A stretch of DNA of 25,511 bases, taken from positions 1 to 25,511 of the forward strand of contig JAMWDF010000009.1 of assembly GCA_023818865.1 (NCBI GenBank), written 5' to 3'. The DNA comes from Candidatus Omnitrophota bacterium. Its GTDB lineage: Bacteria > Ratteibacteria > UBA8468 > B48-G9 > DSTR01. This document shows positions 1 to 7,379 of the stretch, one piece after another. The translations under genes were made by a program, and so were the position numbers. The notes below the pieces were generated by a model. It worked only from the letters and a program-made list of their open reading frames with translations. It was not told the DNA's origin and made no database searches. The first letter of the stretch is position 1. Each line of letters begins with the position of its first letter.

Positions 1-389
1 GAACCTTGATAACTGTTTATCTTAAGGTCATGTCCAACCGTCGCCAAAGTTCGGTGAATATGTTCTGCCTTAACCAGCATGTTGACTGCCTCGGCAGGAT
101 AGAAAAAACCCACCGTCTGGGTAGTGGCCATGTTTCTCTGAACAAAAGTTCCGCGGTAGGGAATTTTTCTCACTAATCCCTGAGATTGAAGGTGAAGCAA
201 GGCTTTTTGCACAGTTCGGTAATTGACTTCAAGGATTCTAGCCAGGTAAAGTTCACCTGGTAATCTTTCCCCGGGTTTTATCAGACCAGAAGAAATTACT
301 CGGCCAAGTTCCTGAGCCAATTGATAAAATATTGGCAAAGGAGACTGCCGATTTAAATTCTCTTTTATAAGTCTTATTTTTTCTTCCAT
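1..389 (-). CDS. GntR-family transcriptional regulator (3' part cut by window edge)
   Basis: I translated this by eye from the ATG at 389; 129 codons are visible before the left edge. Residues about 15-85 form a GntR-type winged helix-turn-helix (PLPIFYQLAQELGRVI, then GERLPGELYLARILEV and RTVQKALLHL, ending in a basic wing YRGTFV). From about residue 92 a second domain starts with TVGFFYPAEAV, which looks like the first strand and helix of a LacI/periplasmic-binding-protein-type effector domain, as in AraR-like sugar regulators. That second assignment is weaker because only about 38 residues are visible. A sigma70-like promoter and a palindrome lie just upstream (418-447 and 480-494). The role is probably ligand-controlled repression, possibly of sugar genes. 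The ligand is unknown. Confidence 0.85.
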   Translation of the reverse strand, partial: MEEKIRLIKENLNRQSPLPIFYQLAQELGRVISSGLIKPGERLPGELYLARILEVNYRTVQKALLHLQSQGLVRKIPYRGTFVQRNMATTQTVGFFYPAEAVNMLVKAEHIHRTLATVGHDLKINSYQG

Positions 390-417
390 GATAGCACAGC
401 TATTTTACTTCAATACA

Positions 418-447
418 ATTTTAATGCAACCTTAGCATCTACGTCAA
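418..447 (-). promoter_or_regulatory. Putative sigma70-type promoter of the GntR-family gene
   Basis: Read on the minus strand, TTGACG (447-442) is followed by an 18-nt spacer and TAAAAT (423-418), about 29 nt before the ATG at 389. Both hexamers differ from consensus by one base. Confidence 0.6.
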
Positions 448-479
448 ATGATTTCAAGACTTACAGTGATGCTCACTCT

Positions 480-494
480 TTACCTGAAAGGTAA
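480..494. repeat. Palindrome TTACCT-GAA-AGGTAA, candidate operator
   Basis: Perfect 6-bp inverted repeat with a 3-nt centre, between the leuS stop and the GntR-gene promoter. No T-run follows on either strand, so an intrinsic terminator is unlikely. Its place about 33 bp upstream of the -35 box suits an operator, perhaps for autoregulation. A related partial motif (TACCT-N3-AGG) occurs at 3882-3892 in front of the sugar-type oxidoreductase gene. Confidence 0.4.
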
Positions 495-523
495 GGTTGA
501 AAAAACAGTTTCCACGCCGGAGG

Positions 524-3007
524 TTACTTCACCACTAAGTTGACAATTCTGTCTGGGATAAAAACGTGTTTGACCACTTTCTTCTCACCTATCTGCCGTT
601 TCACTGATTCAAGAGCTAAAACCTTCTCCAGCACTAAACTCTCTTTTTCTCCTTTGTTTATCATAAGGGTATCTCTTACCTTCCCATTTACCTGAACAGC
701 GATCTCCACAGTTTCCGCCTCCAAAAGCGATCGGTCATAGTCAGGCCACTTAGCAGTGAAAATACTGCTTTGATGATTTGTTTTTTCCCACAGTTCCTCT
801 GCCAAGTGGGGAGCAAAAGGTGAGAGAAGAATAAGAAATCTTTCAACTGTCTCCAGGCAAAATCCAGCCTTTATTCTCTCCGCTGTCAGAGCAAAATTAA
901 GAAACTCCATAAAGCTACTAATAGCCGTATTAAACTTAAAACCCTCCAGCCTTTCTGTTACCCGGAAAGTCAGTCGGTGAATCTGCCGTTTTACCTCCTG
1001 GTCTTCTTTTTCTCCGGAAACCAAGTGTTCCTTAGCAGAAAGCACCCACTTCCAAGCCCGGTGTAGGAAGCGATAGACCCCTTCAATTCCCTGGTCACTC
1101 CATTCCGAATCTAACTCTGGTGGTCCAATGAAAAGCTCATATACTCTTACTGTATCCGTGCCGTATTGTTCCACCAAAGGATCAGGATTAACCACATTTC
1201 CTTTTGACTTTGACATTTTTTCCAGCTTTCCGGTCTTTTCGCTGTATTTACAAACCATCCCCTGATTGAAAAGTCTGGCAAACGGCTCGTCAAAGCTAAG
1301 ATAGCCAAGGTCGTAGAGAACCTTGGTAAAGAAACGGGCATAAAGAAGATGCAAAATGGCGTGTTCTACCCCGCCAATATAGCAGTCTACTGGCAGCCAC
1401 TTATCTACTGTCTGCCGGTCAAAGGGGGCGTCTTTCAAGTGAGGATTGGGATAGCGAAGAAAATACCACGATGAACCAGCCCATTGAGGCATAGTGTCTG
1501 TTTCTCTCTTGGCCGGCGACGCGCAGCCAGGACATTGGGTATTCACAAACTCCGGGATAGTCGCCAATGGCGATTGGCCGGTGCCACTAGGTTGATATTT
1601 TTCCACTCGCGGAAGGAGCACAGGCAAATTTTTTTCTGGCACTGGCACTTCACCACATTTTTCACAGTAAACAATCGGAATAGGTTCTCCCCAATAACGC
1701 TGACGAGAAAAAATCCAATCCCGCAGTTTATAAGTTACGGTAAAATCTCCCAGGTTTCTTTCCTTGAGCCACTCCACCACTTTCCGTTTCCCTTTTTCTG
1801 AGGGAAGTCCATCAAAACATCCGGAGTTAATCATTACCCCTTCACCTTCGTAAGCCTGAAGCAGATATCCGTTAGCGTCCCGAACAGCCTGATTACTGGA
1901 AATAACCTCCACAACAGGCAATTCATATTTCCTGGCGAATTCAAAATCGCGCTGGTCATGAGCTGGCACAGCCATAATCGCCCCTGAGCCATAATGAGCC
2001 AGAACATAATCAGCTACCCAGACCGGCACCCTGCTCCCATTGACCGGATTGACCGCCATTGCCCCGGTAAACACTCCGGTTTTTTCTCTGGTTACCTGGG
2101 TCCTCTCTAATTCTGACTTCTCAAGGCTTTCTCTCACATAATCTTCTACCGATTTCCGCTGGCCAACTCCAGTAATATTCTTCACCAGAGGATGTTCCGG
2201 AGCCAACACCACATAGGTTGCCCCAAAAAGAGTATCTGGCCGGGTGGTGAAAACCTGAAGGTTGTGAGTTTCGCCTGAAGCACTGATAAGATTGAAGATG
2301 ATGGTCGCTCCTTCACTTCGGCCAATCCAGTTTCTCTGCATTAATTTCACTTTTTCTGGCCAATCAAGTTTATCTAAGTCACTTAGCAACCTCTCGGCAT
2401 AGGCAGTAATTCTCAGCATCCACTGCGGGAGTTGTCGTTTGGTCACTTTTGTCTGGCAACGTTCACACCGCCCGTCAATTACTTCTTCGTTAGCCAGTAC
2501 TGTTTTATCTTTTGGGCACCAATTTACCGGCATCTCCTTCCGATAAGCAAGGCCTTGATTGTACATCTGAATAAAAATCCACTGAGTCCATCGGTAATAT
2601 TCCGGACTGCTGGTGTTAATTTCCCTGTTCCAGTCGTACATCGCCCCGATTTCCATAAGCTGCCTTTTCATGTTATCAATGTTCCGCCTGACACAGATCT
2701 CCGGATGAATCTGTTTCTTAATAGCATCATTTTCTGCTGGCAACCCAAATGAATCCCAGCCCATTGGATGTAACACGTTAAATCCCTGCAGTTTCTTGTA
2801 TCTTGCCCAGACATCAGAAAGAACATAACCCCGCCAGTGTCCCACATGCAGTCCTGAACCAGAAGGGTAGGGAAACATGTCTAAACAATAGTACTTAGGA
2901 CGGGAACTTTGTTCTGGAGTAATATGGGCTCCAGTTTCCTCCCATATCTTGCGCCACTTTACCTCTATTTTTCTCGGTAAATAGGCAGATTCATCAGATC
3001 TAGGCAT
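524..3007 (-). CDS. leuS: Leucyl-tRNA synthetase
   Basis: Charges tRNA-Leu with leucine in the cytoplasm (class I synthetase). The 827-aa protein is full length and intact. The HIGH-type signature is HVGH at residues 54-57, and KMSKS is at 597-601. The first zinc knuckle CERC (181-184) comes before the CP1 editing domain, which is the bacterial arrangement. The editing domain carries TTRPDTLFGATY (254-265) and AHYGSGAIMAVPAHD (337-351), whose last Asp is the conserved editing residue. Two more Cys pairs follow (CEKC 448-451, CPGC 492-495). The C-terminal part has the anticodon-binding helices and a VNGKVRD segment. The ATG at 3007 overlaps the nfo stop by 8 nt, so the two genes are probably co-transcribed and translationally coupled. 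Confidence 0.98.
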   Translation of the reverse strand: MPRSDESAYLPRKIEVKWRKIWEETGAHITPEQSSRPKYYCLDMFPYPSGSGLHVGHWRGYVLSDVWARYKKLQGFNVLHPMGWDSFGLPAENDAIKKQIHPEICVRRNIDNMKRQLMEIGAMYDWNREINTSSPEYYRWTQWIFIQMYNQGLAYRKEMPVNWCPKDKTVLANEEVIDGRCERCQTKVTKRQLPQWMLRITAYAERLLSDLDKLDWPEKVKLMQRNWIGRSEGATIIFNLISASGETHNLQVFTTRPDTLFGATYVVLAPEHPLVKNITGVGQRKSVEDYVRESLEKSELERTQVTREKTGVFTGAMAVNPVNGSRVPVWVADYVLAHYGSGAIMAVPAHDQRDFEFARKYELPVVEVISSNQAVRDANGYLLQAYEGEGVMINSGCFDGLPSEKGKRKVVEWLKERNLGDFTVTYKLRDWIFSRQRYWGEPIPIVYCEKCGEVPVPEKNLPVLLPRVEKYQPSGTGQSPLATIPEFVNTQCPGCASPAKRETDTMPQWAGSSWYFLRYPNPHLKDAPFDRQTVDKWLPVDCYIGGVEHAILHLLYARFFTKVLYDLGYLSFDEPFARLFNQGMVCKYSEKTGKLEKMSKSKGNVVNPDPLVEQYGTDTVRVYELFIGPPELDSEWSDQGIEGVYRFLHRAWKWVLSAKEHLVSGEKEDQEVKRQIHRLTFRVTERLEGFKFNTAISSFMEFLNFALTAERIKAGFCLETVERFLILLSPFAPHLAEELWEKTNHQSSIFTAKWPDYDRSLLEAETVEIAVQVNGKVRDTLMINKGEKESLVLEKVLALESVKRQIGEKKVVKHVFIPDRIVNLVVK

Positions 3008-3818
3008 GTTTTTCTCCTATTTTTCTTAAAAGAGCCATATTCTCTCTGTCTTCTGCTAAACCTCTCCTAGGTGTCTCAATAATAAATGGCCGATTCCTCA
3101 GTTGTTTATGACTCCCCAACCATTGGAAAATCCTAAGTCCAAAGGTTCCCCGGTTGAGAGATTCATGCCGGTCGAGTCCAGAACCACAGGTGACTTTAGA
3201 CCCGTTGGCATGAATAAGAGAAATATACCTTAAACCAACATTTTTTTCAATGTCTTTAAGCATCAGTTGAAACCCATCTCTTGAACGCAAGTCATAGCCA
3301 GCTGCCCAGGCATGAGCAGTATCCAGACAGAACCTGACCCAACTGAAAGATTTCTTCACTGGTGACCACAAACTCCACCAATTACCCCGGGTAGCGGTAT
3401 TTTCCAGCAAGGGAATCACTTTAACGTCAGAAAATAAAGCCAAAGCCCAAGCCAAAAGGCTCGTTTCCTCCCCAGAAGAAATCTTCTGGTGGTTTCTTGG
3501 ATGAATTATGTACCCAAAAGCCCCGATTGTTTCAGCTTCCTCTAGTTCTTGAGATAATCTCCTTAATGACAACTGGCGAACCCGTTTTTCTGATGAAGAC
3601 AAATTCAGCAAATAAGGCATGTGCACAAACAAGGGAAAAATCTTGGCTTTCTTCAATTCCCGGCGAAAATTTACCAACTCCAGGTCCGAACGTCTTTTTA
3701 TTTGCCACTGGCGCGGGTTATGAAGAAAGATTTGCAAACATTGACAGTTAAGTTTTACCGCCAGTTCCAGACAACTTTCCAGACCTTTCCCTATCCAGAG
3801 ATGAGCCCCTATGCGCAC
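3000..3818 (-). CDS. nfo: Endonuclease IV (AP endonuclease)
   Basis: Cuts DNA 5' to abasic sites in base excision repair. The protein has 272 aa against 285 in E. coli Nfo. All nine metal ligands of the three-zinc site can be placed: H66, H106, E139, D166, H169, H203, D216, H218 and E248. The last six sit at a constant offset of 13 from E. coli D179 to E261, so the enzyme should be active. Typical blocks are HMPYLLNL, YIIHP, LLENTA, CLDTAHAWAAGYD, GLDRHESLNRG and IIETP. The start is GTG at 3818 (MRIGAHL matches the family N-terminus). No clear Shine-Dalgarno precedes it, and a TATAAT box sits only 5 nt upstream, so a leaderless mRNA is possible. It is followed by leuS with an 8-nt overlap. 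Confidence 0.95.
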   Translation of the reverse strand: MRIGAHLWIGKGLESCLELAVKLNCQCLQIFLHNPRQWQIKRRSDLELVNFRRELKKAKIFPLFVHMPYLLNLSSSEKRVRQLSLRRLSQELEEAETIGAFGYIIHPRNHQKISSGEETSLLAWALALFSDVKVIPLLENTATRGNWWSLWSPVKKSFSWVRFCLDTAHAWAAGYDLRSRDGFQLMLKDIEKNVGLRYISLIHANGSKVTCGSGLDRHESLNRGTFGLRIFQWLGSHKQLRNRPFIIETPRRGLAEDRENMALLRKIGEKHA

Positions 3819-3823
3819 GCTTT

Positions 3824-3829
3824 ATTATA
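3824..3829 (-). promoter_or_regulatory. Putative -10 element of the nfo-leuS operon
   Basis: A consensus TATAAT on the minus strand, 5 nt before the GTG start of nfo. Transcription would begin at or next to the start codon. The -35 region is poor (TTCTTA-like, about 3846-3852). Confidence 0.45.
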
Positions 3830-3847
3830 GTTCCCGCCAATAAATCT

Positions 3848-3859
3848 AAGAAATTTCTT
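3848..3859. repeat. 12-bp perfect palindrome AAGAAATTTCTT in the divergent promoter region
   Basis: Lies between the divergently read nfo and Gfo/Idh/MocA genes. It overlaps the presumed minus-strand -35 and the first bases of a plus-strand TTGACG at 3858-3863. It could be an operator or a chance A/T palindrome. Confidence 0.3.
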
Positions 3860-3887
3860 GACGGCCATCAGGGGAAGGGAGTACCTT
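3858..3887 (+). promoter_or_regulatory. Weak candidate promoter for the Gfo/Idh/MocA gene
   Basis: TTGACG (3858-3863), an 18-nt spacer, then TACCTT (3882-3887). The -35 is good and the -10 is poor (3 of 6). The -10 overlaps a TACCT-N3-AGG motif similar to the palindrome near the GntR gene. Confidence 0.3.
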
Positions 3888-3944
3888 ATAGGCCAAGAAC
3901 AGACCCAATCTCTGAACCAGAAGGTTTCAACCGAAGGAGGGAAG

Positions 3945-5021
3945 GTGAACAAGGTTAAAGTGGGAATCATTGGGGCAGGTGGTATTGCTCAAGTAGCTCA
4001 TATCCCTTGCTACCAGAAGGCAGACCAGGTGGAGGTGACAATCGTAGCTGATGTCAACGAAGAAAAACTTCGCTACGTGGCGAACAAGTTTAATATTCCT
4101 AAAGCGGTAAAAGACTGGCGCGATGTCTTGAACGAGCCGGTTGACGCAGTCAGTATTTGCTCGCCGAATGTCTTCCATGCAAAACAATCTATTGCTGCTT
4201 TGAAAACCGGCAAGCATGTTCTTTGTGAAAAACCTGTCTGCCTGAAAAGTCGTGAGGTAGAAGAAATTTTCCAGGCAGCCAAGAAATCAGGGAAAAAATT
4301 TATGGCCGCGTTTCCCCGAAGATTTTCTGGCGAGGCAAAGGTCCTCCGGAACATGATTAGCCGAGGAGATTTCGGAGACATTTACTATGTCAAAACTGGG
4401 TATCTCCGACGCCGCGGAATCCCAGGGTTGGGTACGTGGTTCACCGAGAGAGGACTAGCTGGAGGCGGGCCAATGATGGATATCGGAGTTCACGCTCTTG
4501 ATTTTGTCATCCATCTCCTTGGCGCCCCTCAACCCCAAAAAATATTGGGAGTAACCTTCGACTATTTCCGCGATCAGGCAGTTGATGGCGGTTGGCCTCC
4601 AGCGGAAACCCGAATTGGAGACAAACCTCTTGGTTCCATTACCGTTGAAGATATGGCGGCAGCTTTCGTAAAACTTTCCGGAGGAATTTGTCTTTATGTG
4701 GAAGCCTCCTGGGCAGCCCATCTGGCTCCCCAATTTTATACCATTATTCTAGGGAAAAAGGCCGGAGCCCAAATGCCTGACCCGGCCAATGCCAACCAAC
4801 CGCTAAAGGTATTCTCTGAAATGAAAAACATTATGACAGATATCACGCCCACCGTCCCTAAGAGCGATGTCTTCCAGGAAGAAATTAACCACTTTCTGGA
4901 ATGCATTCGGAAGGATACCCAACCAATAACCACTAAACAAGAAATTCTCTCGGTGGTGAAAATCATTGAGGCAATTTATCGTTCCGCAAAAACAGGAAAA
5001 CCAGTAAGTTACAGCAGCTAA
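3945..5021 (+). CDS. Gfo/Idh/MocA-family NAD(P)-dependent oxidoreductase
   Basis: Likely oxidises or reduces a sugar, inositol or sugar-derived substrate with NAD(P) in the cytoplasm; the substrate cannot be told. The frame is open upstream to a TTG at 3858, but GTG at 3945 is the better start: AAGGAGGG lies just before it and the Rossmann fold begins directly with VKVGIIGAGGIAQ. The resulting protein has 358 aa. The nucleotide-binding GAGGIA motif is at about 10-15, the family EKP motif (CEKPVCL) at 95-97, and the catalytic D-x3-H segment MMDIGVHALD at about 177-186 (D179, H183). It ends 1 nt before the adenosyltransferase ATG, so the two are probably one transcript. The C-terminal domain is complete. 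Confidence 0.93.
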   Translation: MNKVKVGIIGAGGIAQVAHIPCYQKADQVEVTIVADVNEEKLRYVANKFNIPKAVKDWRDVLNEPVDAVSICSPNVFHAKQSIAALKTGKHVLCEKPVCLKSREVEEIFQAAKKSGKKFMAAFPRRFSGEAKVLRNMISRGDFGDIYYVKTGYLRRRGIPGLGTWFTERGLAGGGPMMDIGVHALDFVIHLLGAPQPQKILGVTFDYFRDQAVDGGWPPAETRIGDKPLGSITVEDMAAAFVKLSGGICLYVEASWAAHLAPQFYTIILGKKAGAQMPDPANANQPLKVFSEMKNIMTDITPTVPKSDVFQEEINHFLECIRKDTQPITTKQEILSVVKIIEAIYRSAKTGKPVSYSS

Positions 5022-5022
5022 A

Positions 5023-5550
5023 ATGACCAAGGTGGCCATCGTTCAGGTTTACACAGGCGATGGAAAAGGGAAAAGTACGGCTGCCTGTGGATTGGCCCTG
5101 CGGGCAGCCGCCCATGGACTGAAGGTGGGGTTCTTTCGCTTTTTCAAACCAGACAAGTCTGGAGAAGTTCTCGTTCTGAAGTCACTAAAAAATGTCCGGG
5201 TTTACAATCCAATAACCGTCCATCCGGCCTGTCAGGGTTTGACGAGAACCCAGAGAATAGATTTGCAACGAAGGTTTGCTCGCCAGTGGCAAAAAGTTAC
5301 TGAAACAATAAGAAAGAAAAAATTCGACCTCGTGATTCTGGATGAAATTCTTATCGCTGTCCGCGACGGTTTTCTTTCTGAAAAAGAACTAGTGAAATTT
5401 CTTGATAGCCGACCCAAGAAGTGTGAACTGGTATTGACCGGAAGGACCCTGCCCCGGAAGGTAGTGCCAAGAGCAGACCTTATCACCGAAATGCGCGCAG
5501 TTAAGCATCCGTTTCCGGCCTTGAAGGCACGGCAAGGGATAGAATTTTGA
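5023..5550 (+). CDS. cobO: Cob(I)alamin / corrinoid adenosyltransferase (CobO/BtuR type)
   Basis: Transfers the 5'-deoxyadenosyl group of ATP to cob(I)alamin or cobinamide to make coenzyme B12 forms. The protein has 175 aa, within the usual range. The P-loop-like GDGKGKST at residues 12-19 is typical of the CobA/CobO/BtuR family and not of PduO or EutT. The later family blocks are present: FDLVILDEI (Walker B-like), LVLTGR, ADLITEMRAVKHPF and the C-terminal RQGIEF. The ATG follows the previous stop by 1 nt. No other cobamide gene is in the window, so the enzyme probably supports salvage or a B12-dependent enzyme encoded elsewhere. Confidence 0.95.
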   Translation: MTKVAIVQVYTGDGKGKSTAACGLALRAAAHGLKVGFFRFFKPDKSGEVLVLKSLKNVRVYNPITVHPACQGLTRTQRIDLQRRFARQWQKVTETIRKKKFDLVILDEILIAVRDGFLSEKELVKFLDSRPKKCELVLTGRTLPRKVVPRADLITEMRAVKHPFPALKARQGIEF

Positions 5551-5618
5551 AGGAGGCTGGATGAGAGGATTCCATAACAGGCAAAATCTCTATTTCCTTG
5601 GCAAAAAGGGAGGAAAAC

Positions 5619-6137
5619 ATGGACGCGTTAACGGCCCTGAAAGAAAGAAGAAGTGTCAGGGTATTTCAAAAGAAAGTCGTTCCCAGAGAGGTCATCAGGG
5701 ATATCGTTGATTGCGGGCGGCTGGCCGCAACGGCGAGGAATATCCAACCCTGGGAGTTTGTAATAGTCACTAAAGAAGAGACAAGGAAAAAAATAGCCGC
5801 AATAAGTGATTACGGCAAATTTATTGCTCAAGCCCCTGTATGCATAGCTTTGTTTTGCCAGAATACTAAATACTACCTGGAAGATGGCAGTGCCGCTACT
5901 GAGAACCTTCTTCTGGCAGCAACTGCCCACGGATTGGGTAGTTGCTGGGTCGCCGGGGATAAAAAGCCCTATGCTGACGAGATCCGCCGTTTACTGGAAG
6001 TACCGGAAGGTTACCGGCTGGTCAGCCTGGTGGCTATTGGGGTGCCAGGCGAAAACCCCCAACCAAAGAAACGAACTTTAGAGGAAGTAATTCATTGGGA
6101 AAAATGGTCTGGCTTGGAGAAAGAAAAAATTACCTGA
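5619..6137 (+). CDS. Nitroreductase-family FMN oxidoreductase
   Basis: A flavin-dependent NAD(P)H oxidoreductase; the physiological substrate is unknown. The open frame begins at a TTG at 5598, but the ATG at 5619 follows GGGAGGAAAAC and starts the fold correctly (MDALTALKERRSVRVF), giving 172 aa. Conserved blocks are ERRSVRVF (FMN phosphate contact), AATARNIQPWEFVIV and the central AATENLLLAATAHGLGSCWV. It ends in the usual LVAIGVPGENP segment. The protein is short and lacks the longer features of BluB, so I do not call it a dimethylbenzimidazole synthase although it follows a corrinoid gene. It lies 68 nt after the adenosyltransferase and 45 nt before the HEAT-repeat gene. Confidence 0.92.
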   Translation: MDALTALKERRSVRVFQKKVVPREVIRDIVDCGRLAATARNIQPWEFVIVTKEETRKKIAAISDYGKFIAQAPVCIALFCQNTKYYLEDGSAATENLLLAATAHGLGSCWVAGDKKPYADEIRRLLEVPEGYRLVSLVAIGVPGENPQPKKRTLEEVIHWEKWSGLEKEKIT

Positions 6138-6182
6138 TTTTCAGATGTCAAAGGGAAATCCATACCAGAAACAGGGGGGGTT

Positions 6183-7310
6183 ATGCTCTATAAAATCTCG
6201 CTGGGCATAAGCATATTCTGCTCTTTTCTTGTCTCTGAACAGTTAAACTGTGCTCAAGGTAAACCCACTATTCCTTCTCCAATAACTGCTATTGTTTCCC
6301 AACTGAATCTCTCAGACCCAGTTAGGCAAGCTGAAGCCGCTGCCAAGATTAGCCGGTGGAGTTCCCCACCGAAACTTGCTATCCCCATGTTGATTAAATG
6401 CCTCTCTGACGACACTCCGGTGCGCTTACCTCAGGGGTTTCTAACCACACCGGCCCAACAAGCAAGTGCGGCTTTATTGAAGTATGGCTCAGTGGCTGTA
6501 GAACCACTTCAAAAAGCGTGGGAAACCTCCAAGGAAAATACCCAAAAAAACATAGCTAAACTTTTAATCAAAATGAAATCCCCCAGTTCCGCAAAAATTT
6601 TCATTGAATTGCTCCAGCAAGATGATTCCAGCCTCAGAGCGGAAGCCGTTATGGCTCTGGGAGTTATCCGCTGTGACCAGGCGGTTGAACCTCTAATAAA
6701 ACTCATTGCAGACAGAGAACCGTCGGTGCGCAAGGAGGTGGCTCTTGCCTTAGGGGAAATAGGTCAACCCCAGGCTTTTTCTGCACTTGTTTCTCTTCTT
6801 ACTGACAATGTCCCCGGGGTAAGAGCAGCGGCAGTAAAAGCTCTAGGTCGGTTAAATCACCCTGAATCTGTACCTCATCTCTGCGAAAAACTGAAGGATA
6901 AAGAAGAAATAGTAAGATGGTCGGCTGCTGCTTCTCTCGGGCAACTAAAAGATCCCCGAACTGTTCTACCCTTAATTCAGGCTCTTTCTGACAGTCATTT
7001 TCTGGTCCGAGCTAATGCCGCCTGGTCACTCGGCCTTGTTGGTGATCGGCAGGCAACGGAACCTTTAATTTGTCTCCTCCGAGATAAAGATGTCCAGGTC
7101 AAAATCCAGGCCGTCAGGGCTCTTGGCCGAATCGGGGATTCCCGAGCAGTGGAATCATTAATCTTGGTGCTTAACGAAAGACATCCTCTCTTAAGACGGA
7201 CAACCCTGAAGACATTACGTCGCCTCACCGGAGTGACAGGCGCAAATGAAATTACCTTTTGGCAGAAGTGGTGGGAACAGAACAGTAACCGGTACACTCT
7301 CTGGCCATAA
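6183..7310 (+). CDS. Exported HEAT-repeat (PBS-lyase-like) protein
   Basis: A 375-aa protein with a likely N-terminal signal segment (hydrophobic residues about 5-18), so probably exported or anchored outside the cytoplasm. There is no proper lipobox. Six near-perfect HEAT units recur every 31 residues, each opening with a VR.xAxxALG-type block: LRAEAVMALG (151-160), then at 182, 213, 244, 275 and 306. Residues about 30-140 look like more degenerate repeats. The C-terminal FWQKWWEQN resembles endings seen in such proteins. HEAT solenoids are protein-binding scaffolds, and no catalytic function is implied. A G-run (GGGGGGG) sits just before the ATG. It precedes the CBM9-like exported protein by 69 nt and may act with it. 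Confidence 0.88.
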   Translation: MLYKISLGISIFCSFLVSEQLNCAQGKPTIPSPITAIVSQLNLSDPVRQAEAAAKISRWSSPPKLAIPMLIKCLSDDTPVRLPQGFLTTPAQQASAALLKYGSVAVEPLQKAWETSKENTQKNIAKLLIKMKSPSSAKIFIELLQQDDSSLRAEAVMALGVIRCDQAVEPLIKLIADREPSVRKEVALALGEIGQPQAFSALVSLLTDNVPGVRAAAVKALGRLNHPESVPHLCEKLKDKEEIVRWSAAASLGQLKDPRTVLPLIQALSDSHFLVRANAAWSLGLVGDRQATEPLICLLRDKDVQVKIQAVRALGRIGDSRAVESLILVLNERHPLLRRTTLKTLRRLTGVTGANEITFWQKWWEQNSNRYTLWP

Positions 7311-7379
7311 GGGTCCAATAACCTTATTTGTTCAAGTAGCAAAGAAAATGGTACTCTAAAATTTAAGACCGGGGGAGAT

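Noticed and set aside
480..494. Palindrome as a leuS terminator
   Set aside because: No T-run follows the stem in the leuS direction; the hairpin is short and lies near a divergent regulator promoter.
3858..3944. 29-codon N-terminal extension of the Gfo/Idh/MocA protein from a TTG start
   Set aside because: The GTG at 3945 has AAGGAGGG before it and starts at the Rossmann fold; the extension has no family features and overlaps the promoter region.
5598..5618. TTG start seven codons upstream for the nitroreductase
   Set aside because: The ribosome binding site GGGAGG lies inside this extension and points to the ATG at 5619.
5561..5710. Small frame of 49 codons starting with ATG after AAGGAGG, overlapping the nitroreductase start
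   Set aside because: It reads mostly through the nitroreductase coding sequence in another frame, is very basic and resembles no family. The Shine-Dalgarno is good, so a leader peptide is not fully excluded.
5619..6137. Nitroreductase-family gene as BluB (dimethylbenzimidazole synthase)
   Set aside because: The position after a corrinoid adenosyltransferase suggests it, but the protein is too short and looks like a generic NAD(P)H nitroreductase.
6183..6260. HEAT-repeat protein as a lipoprotein
   Set aside because: The cysteine at residue 23 follows QLN, which is not a lipobox.
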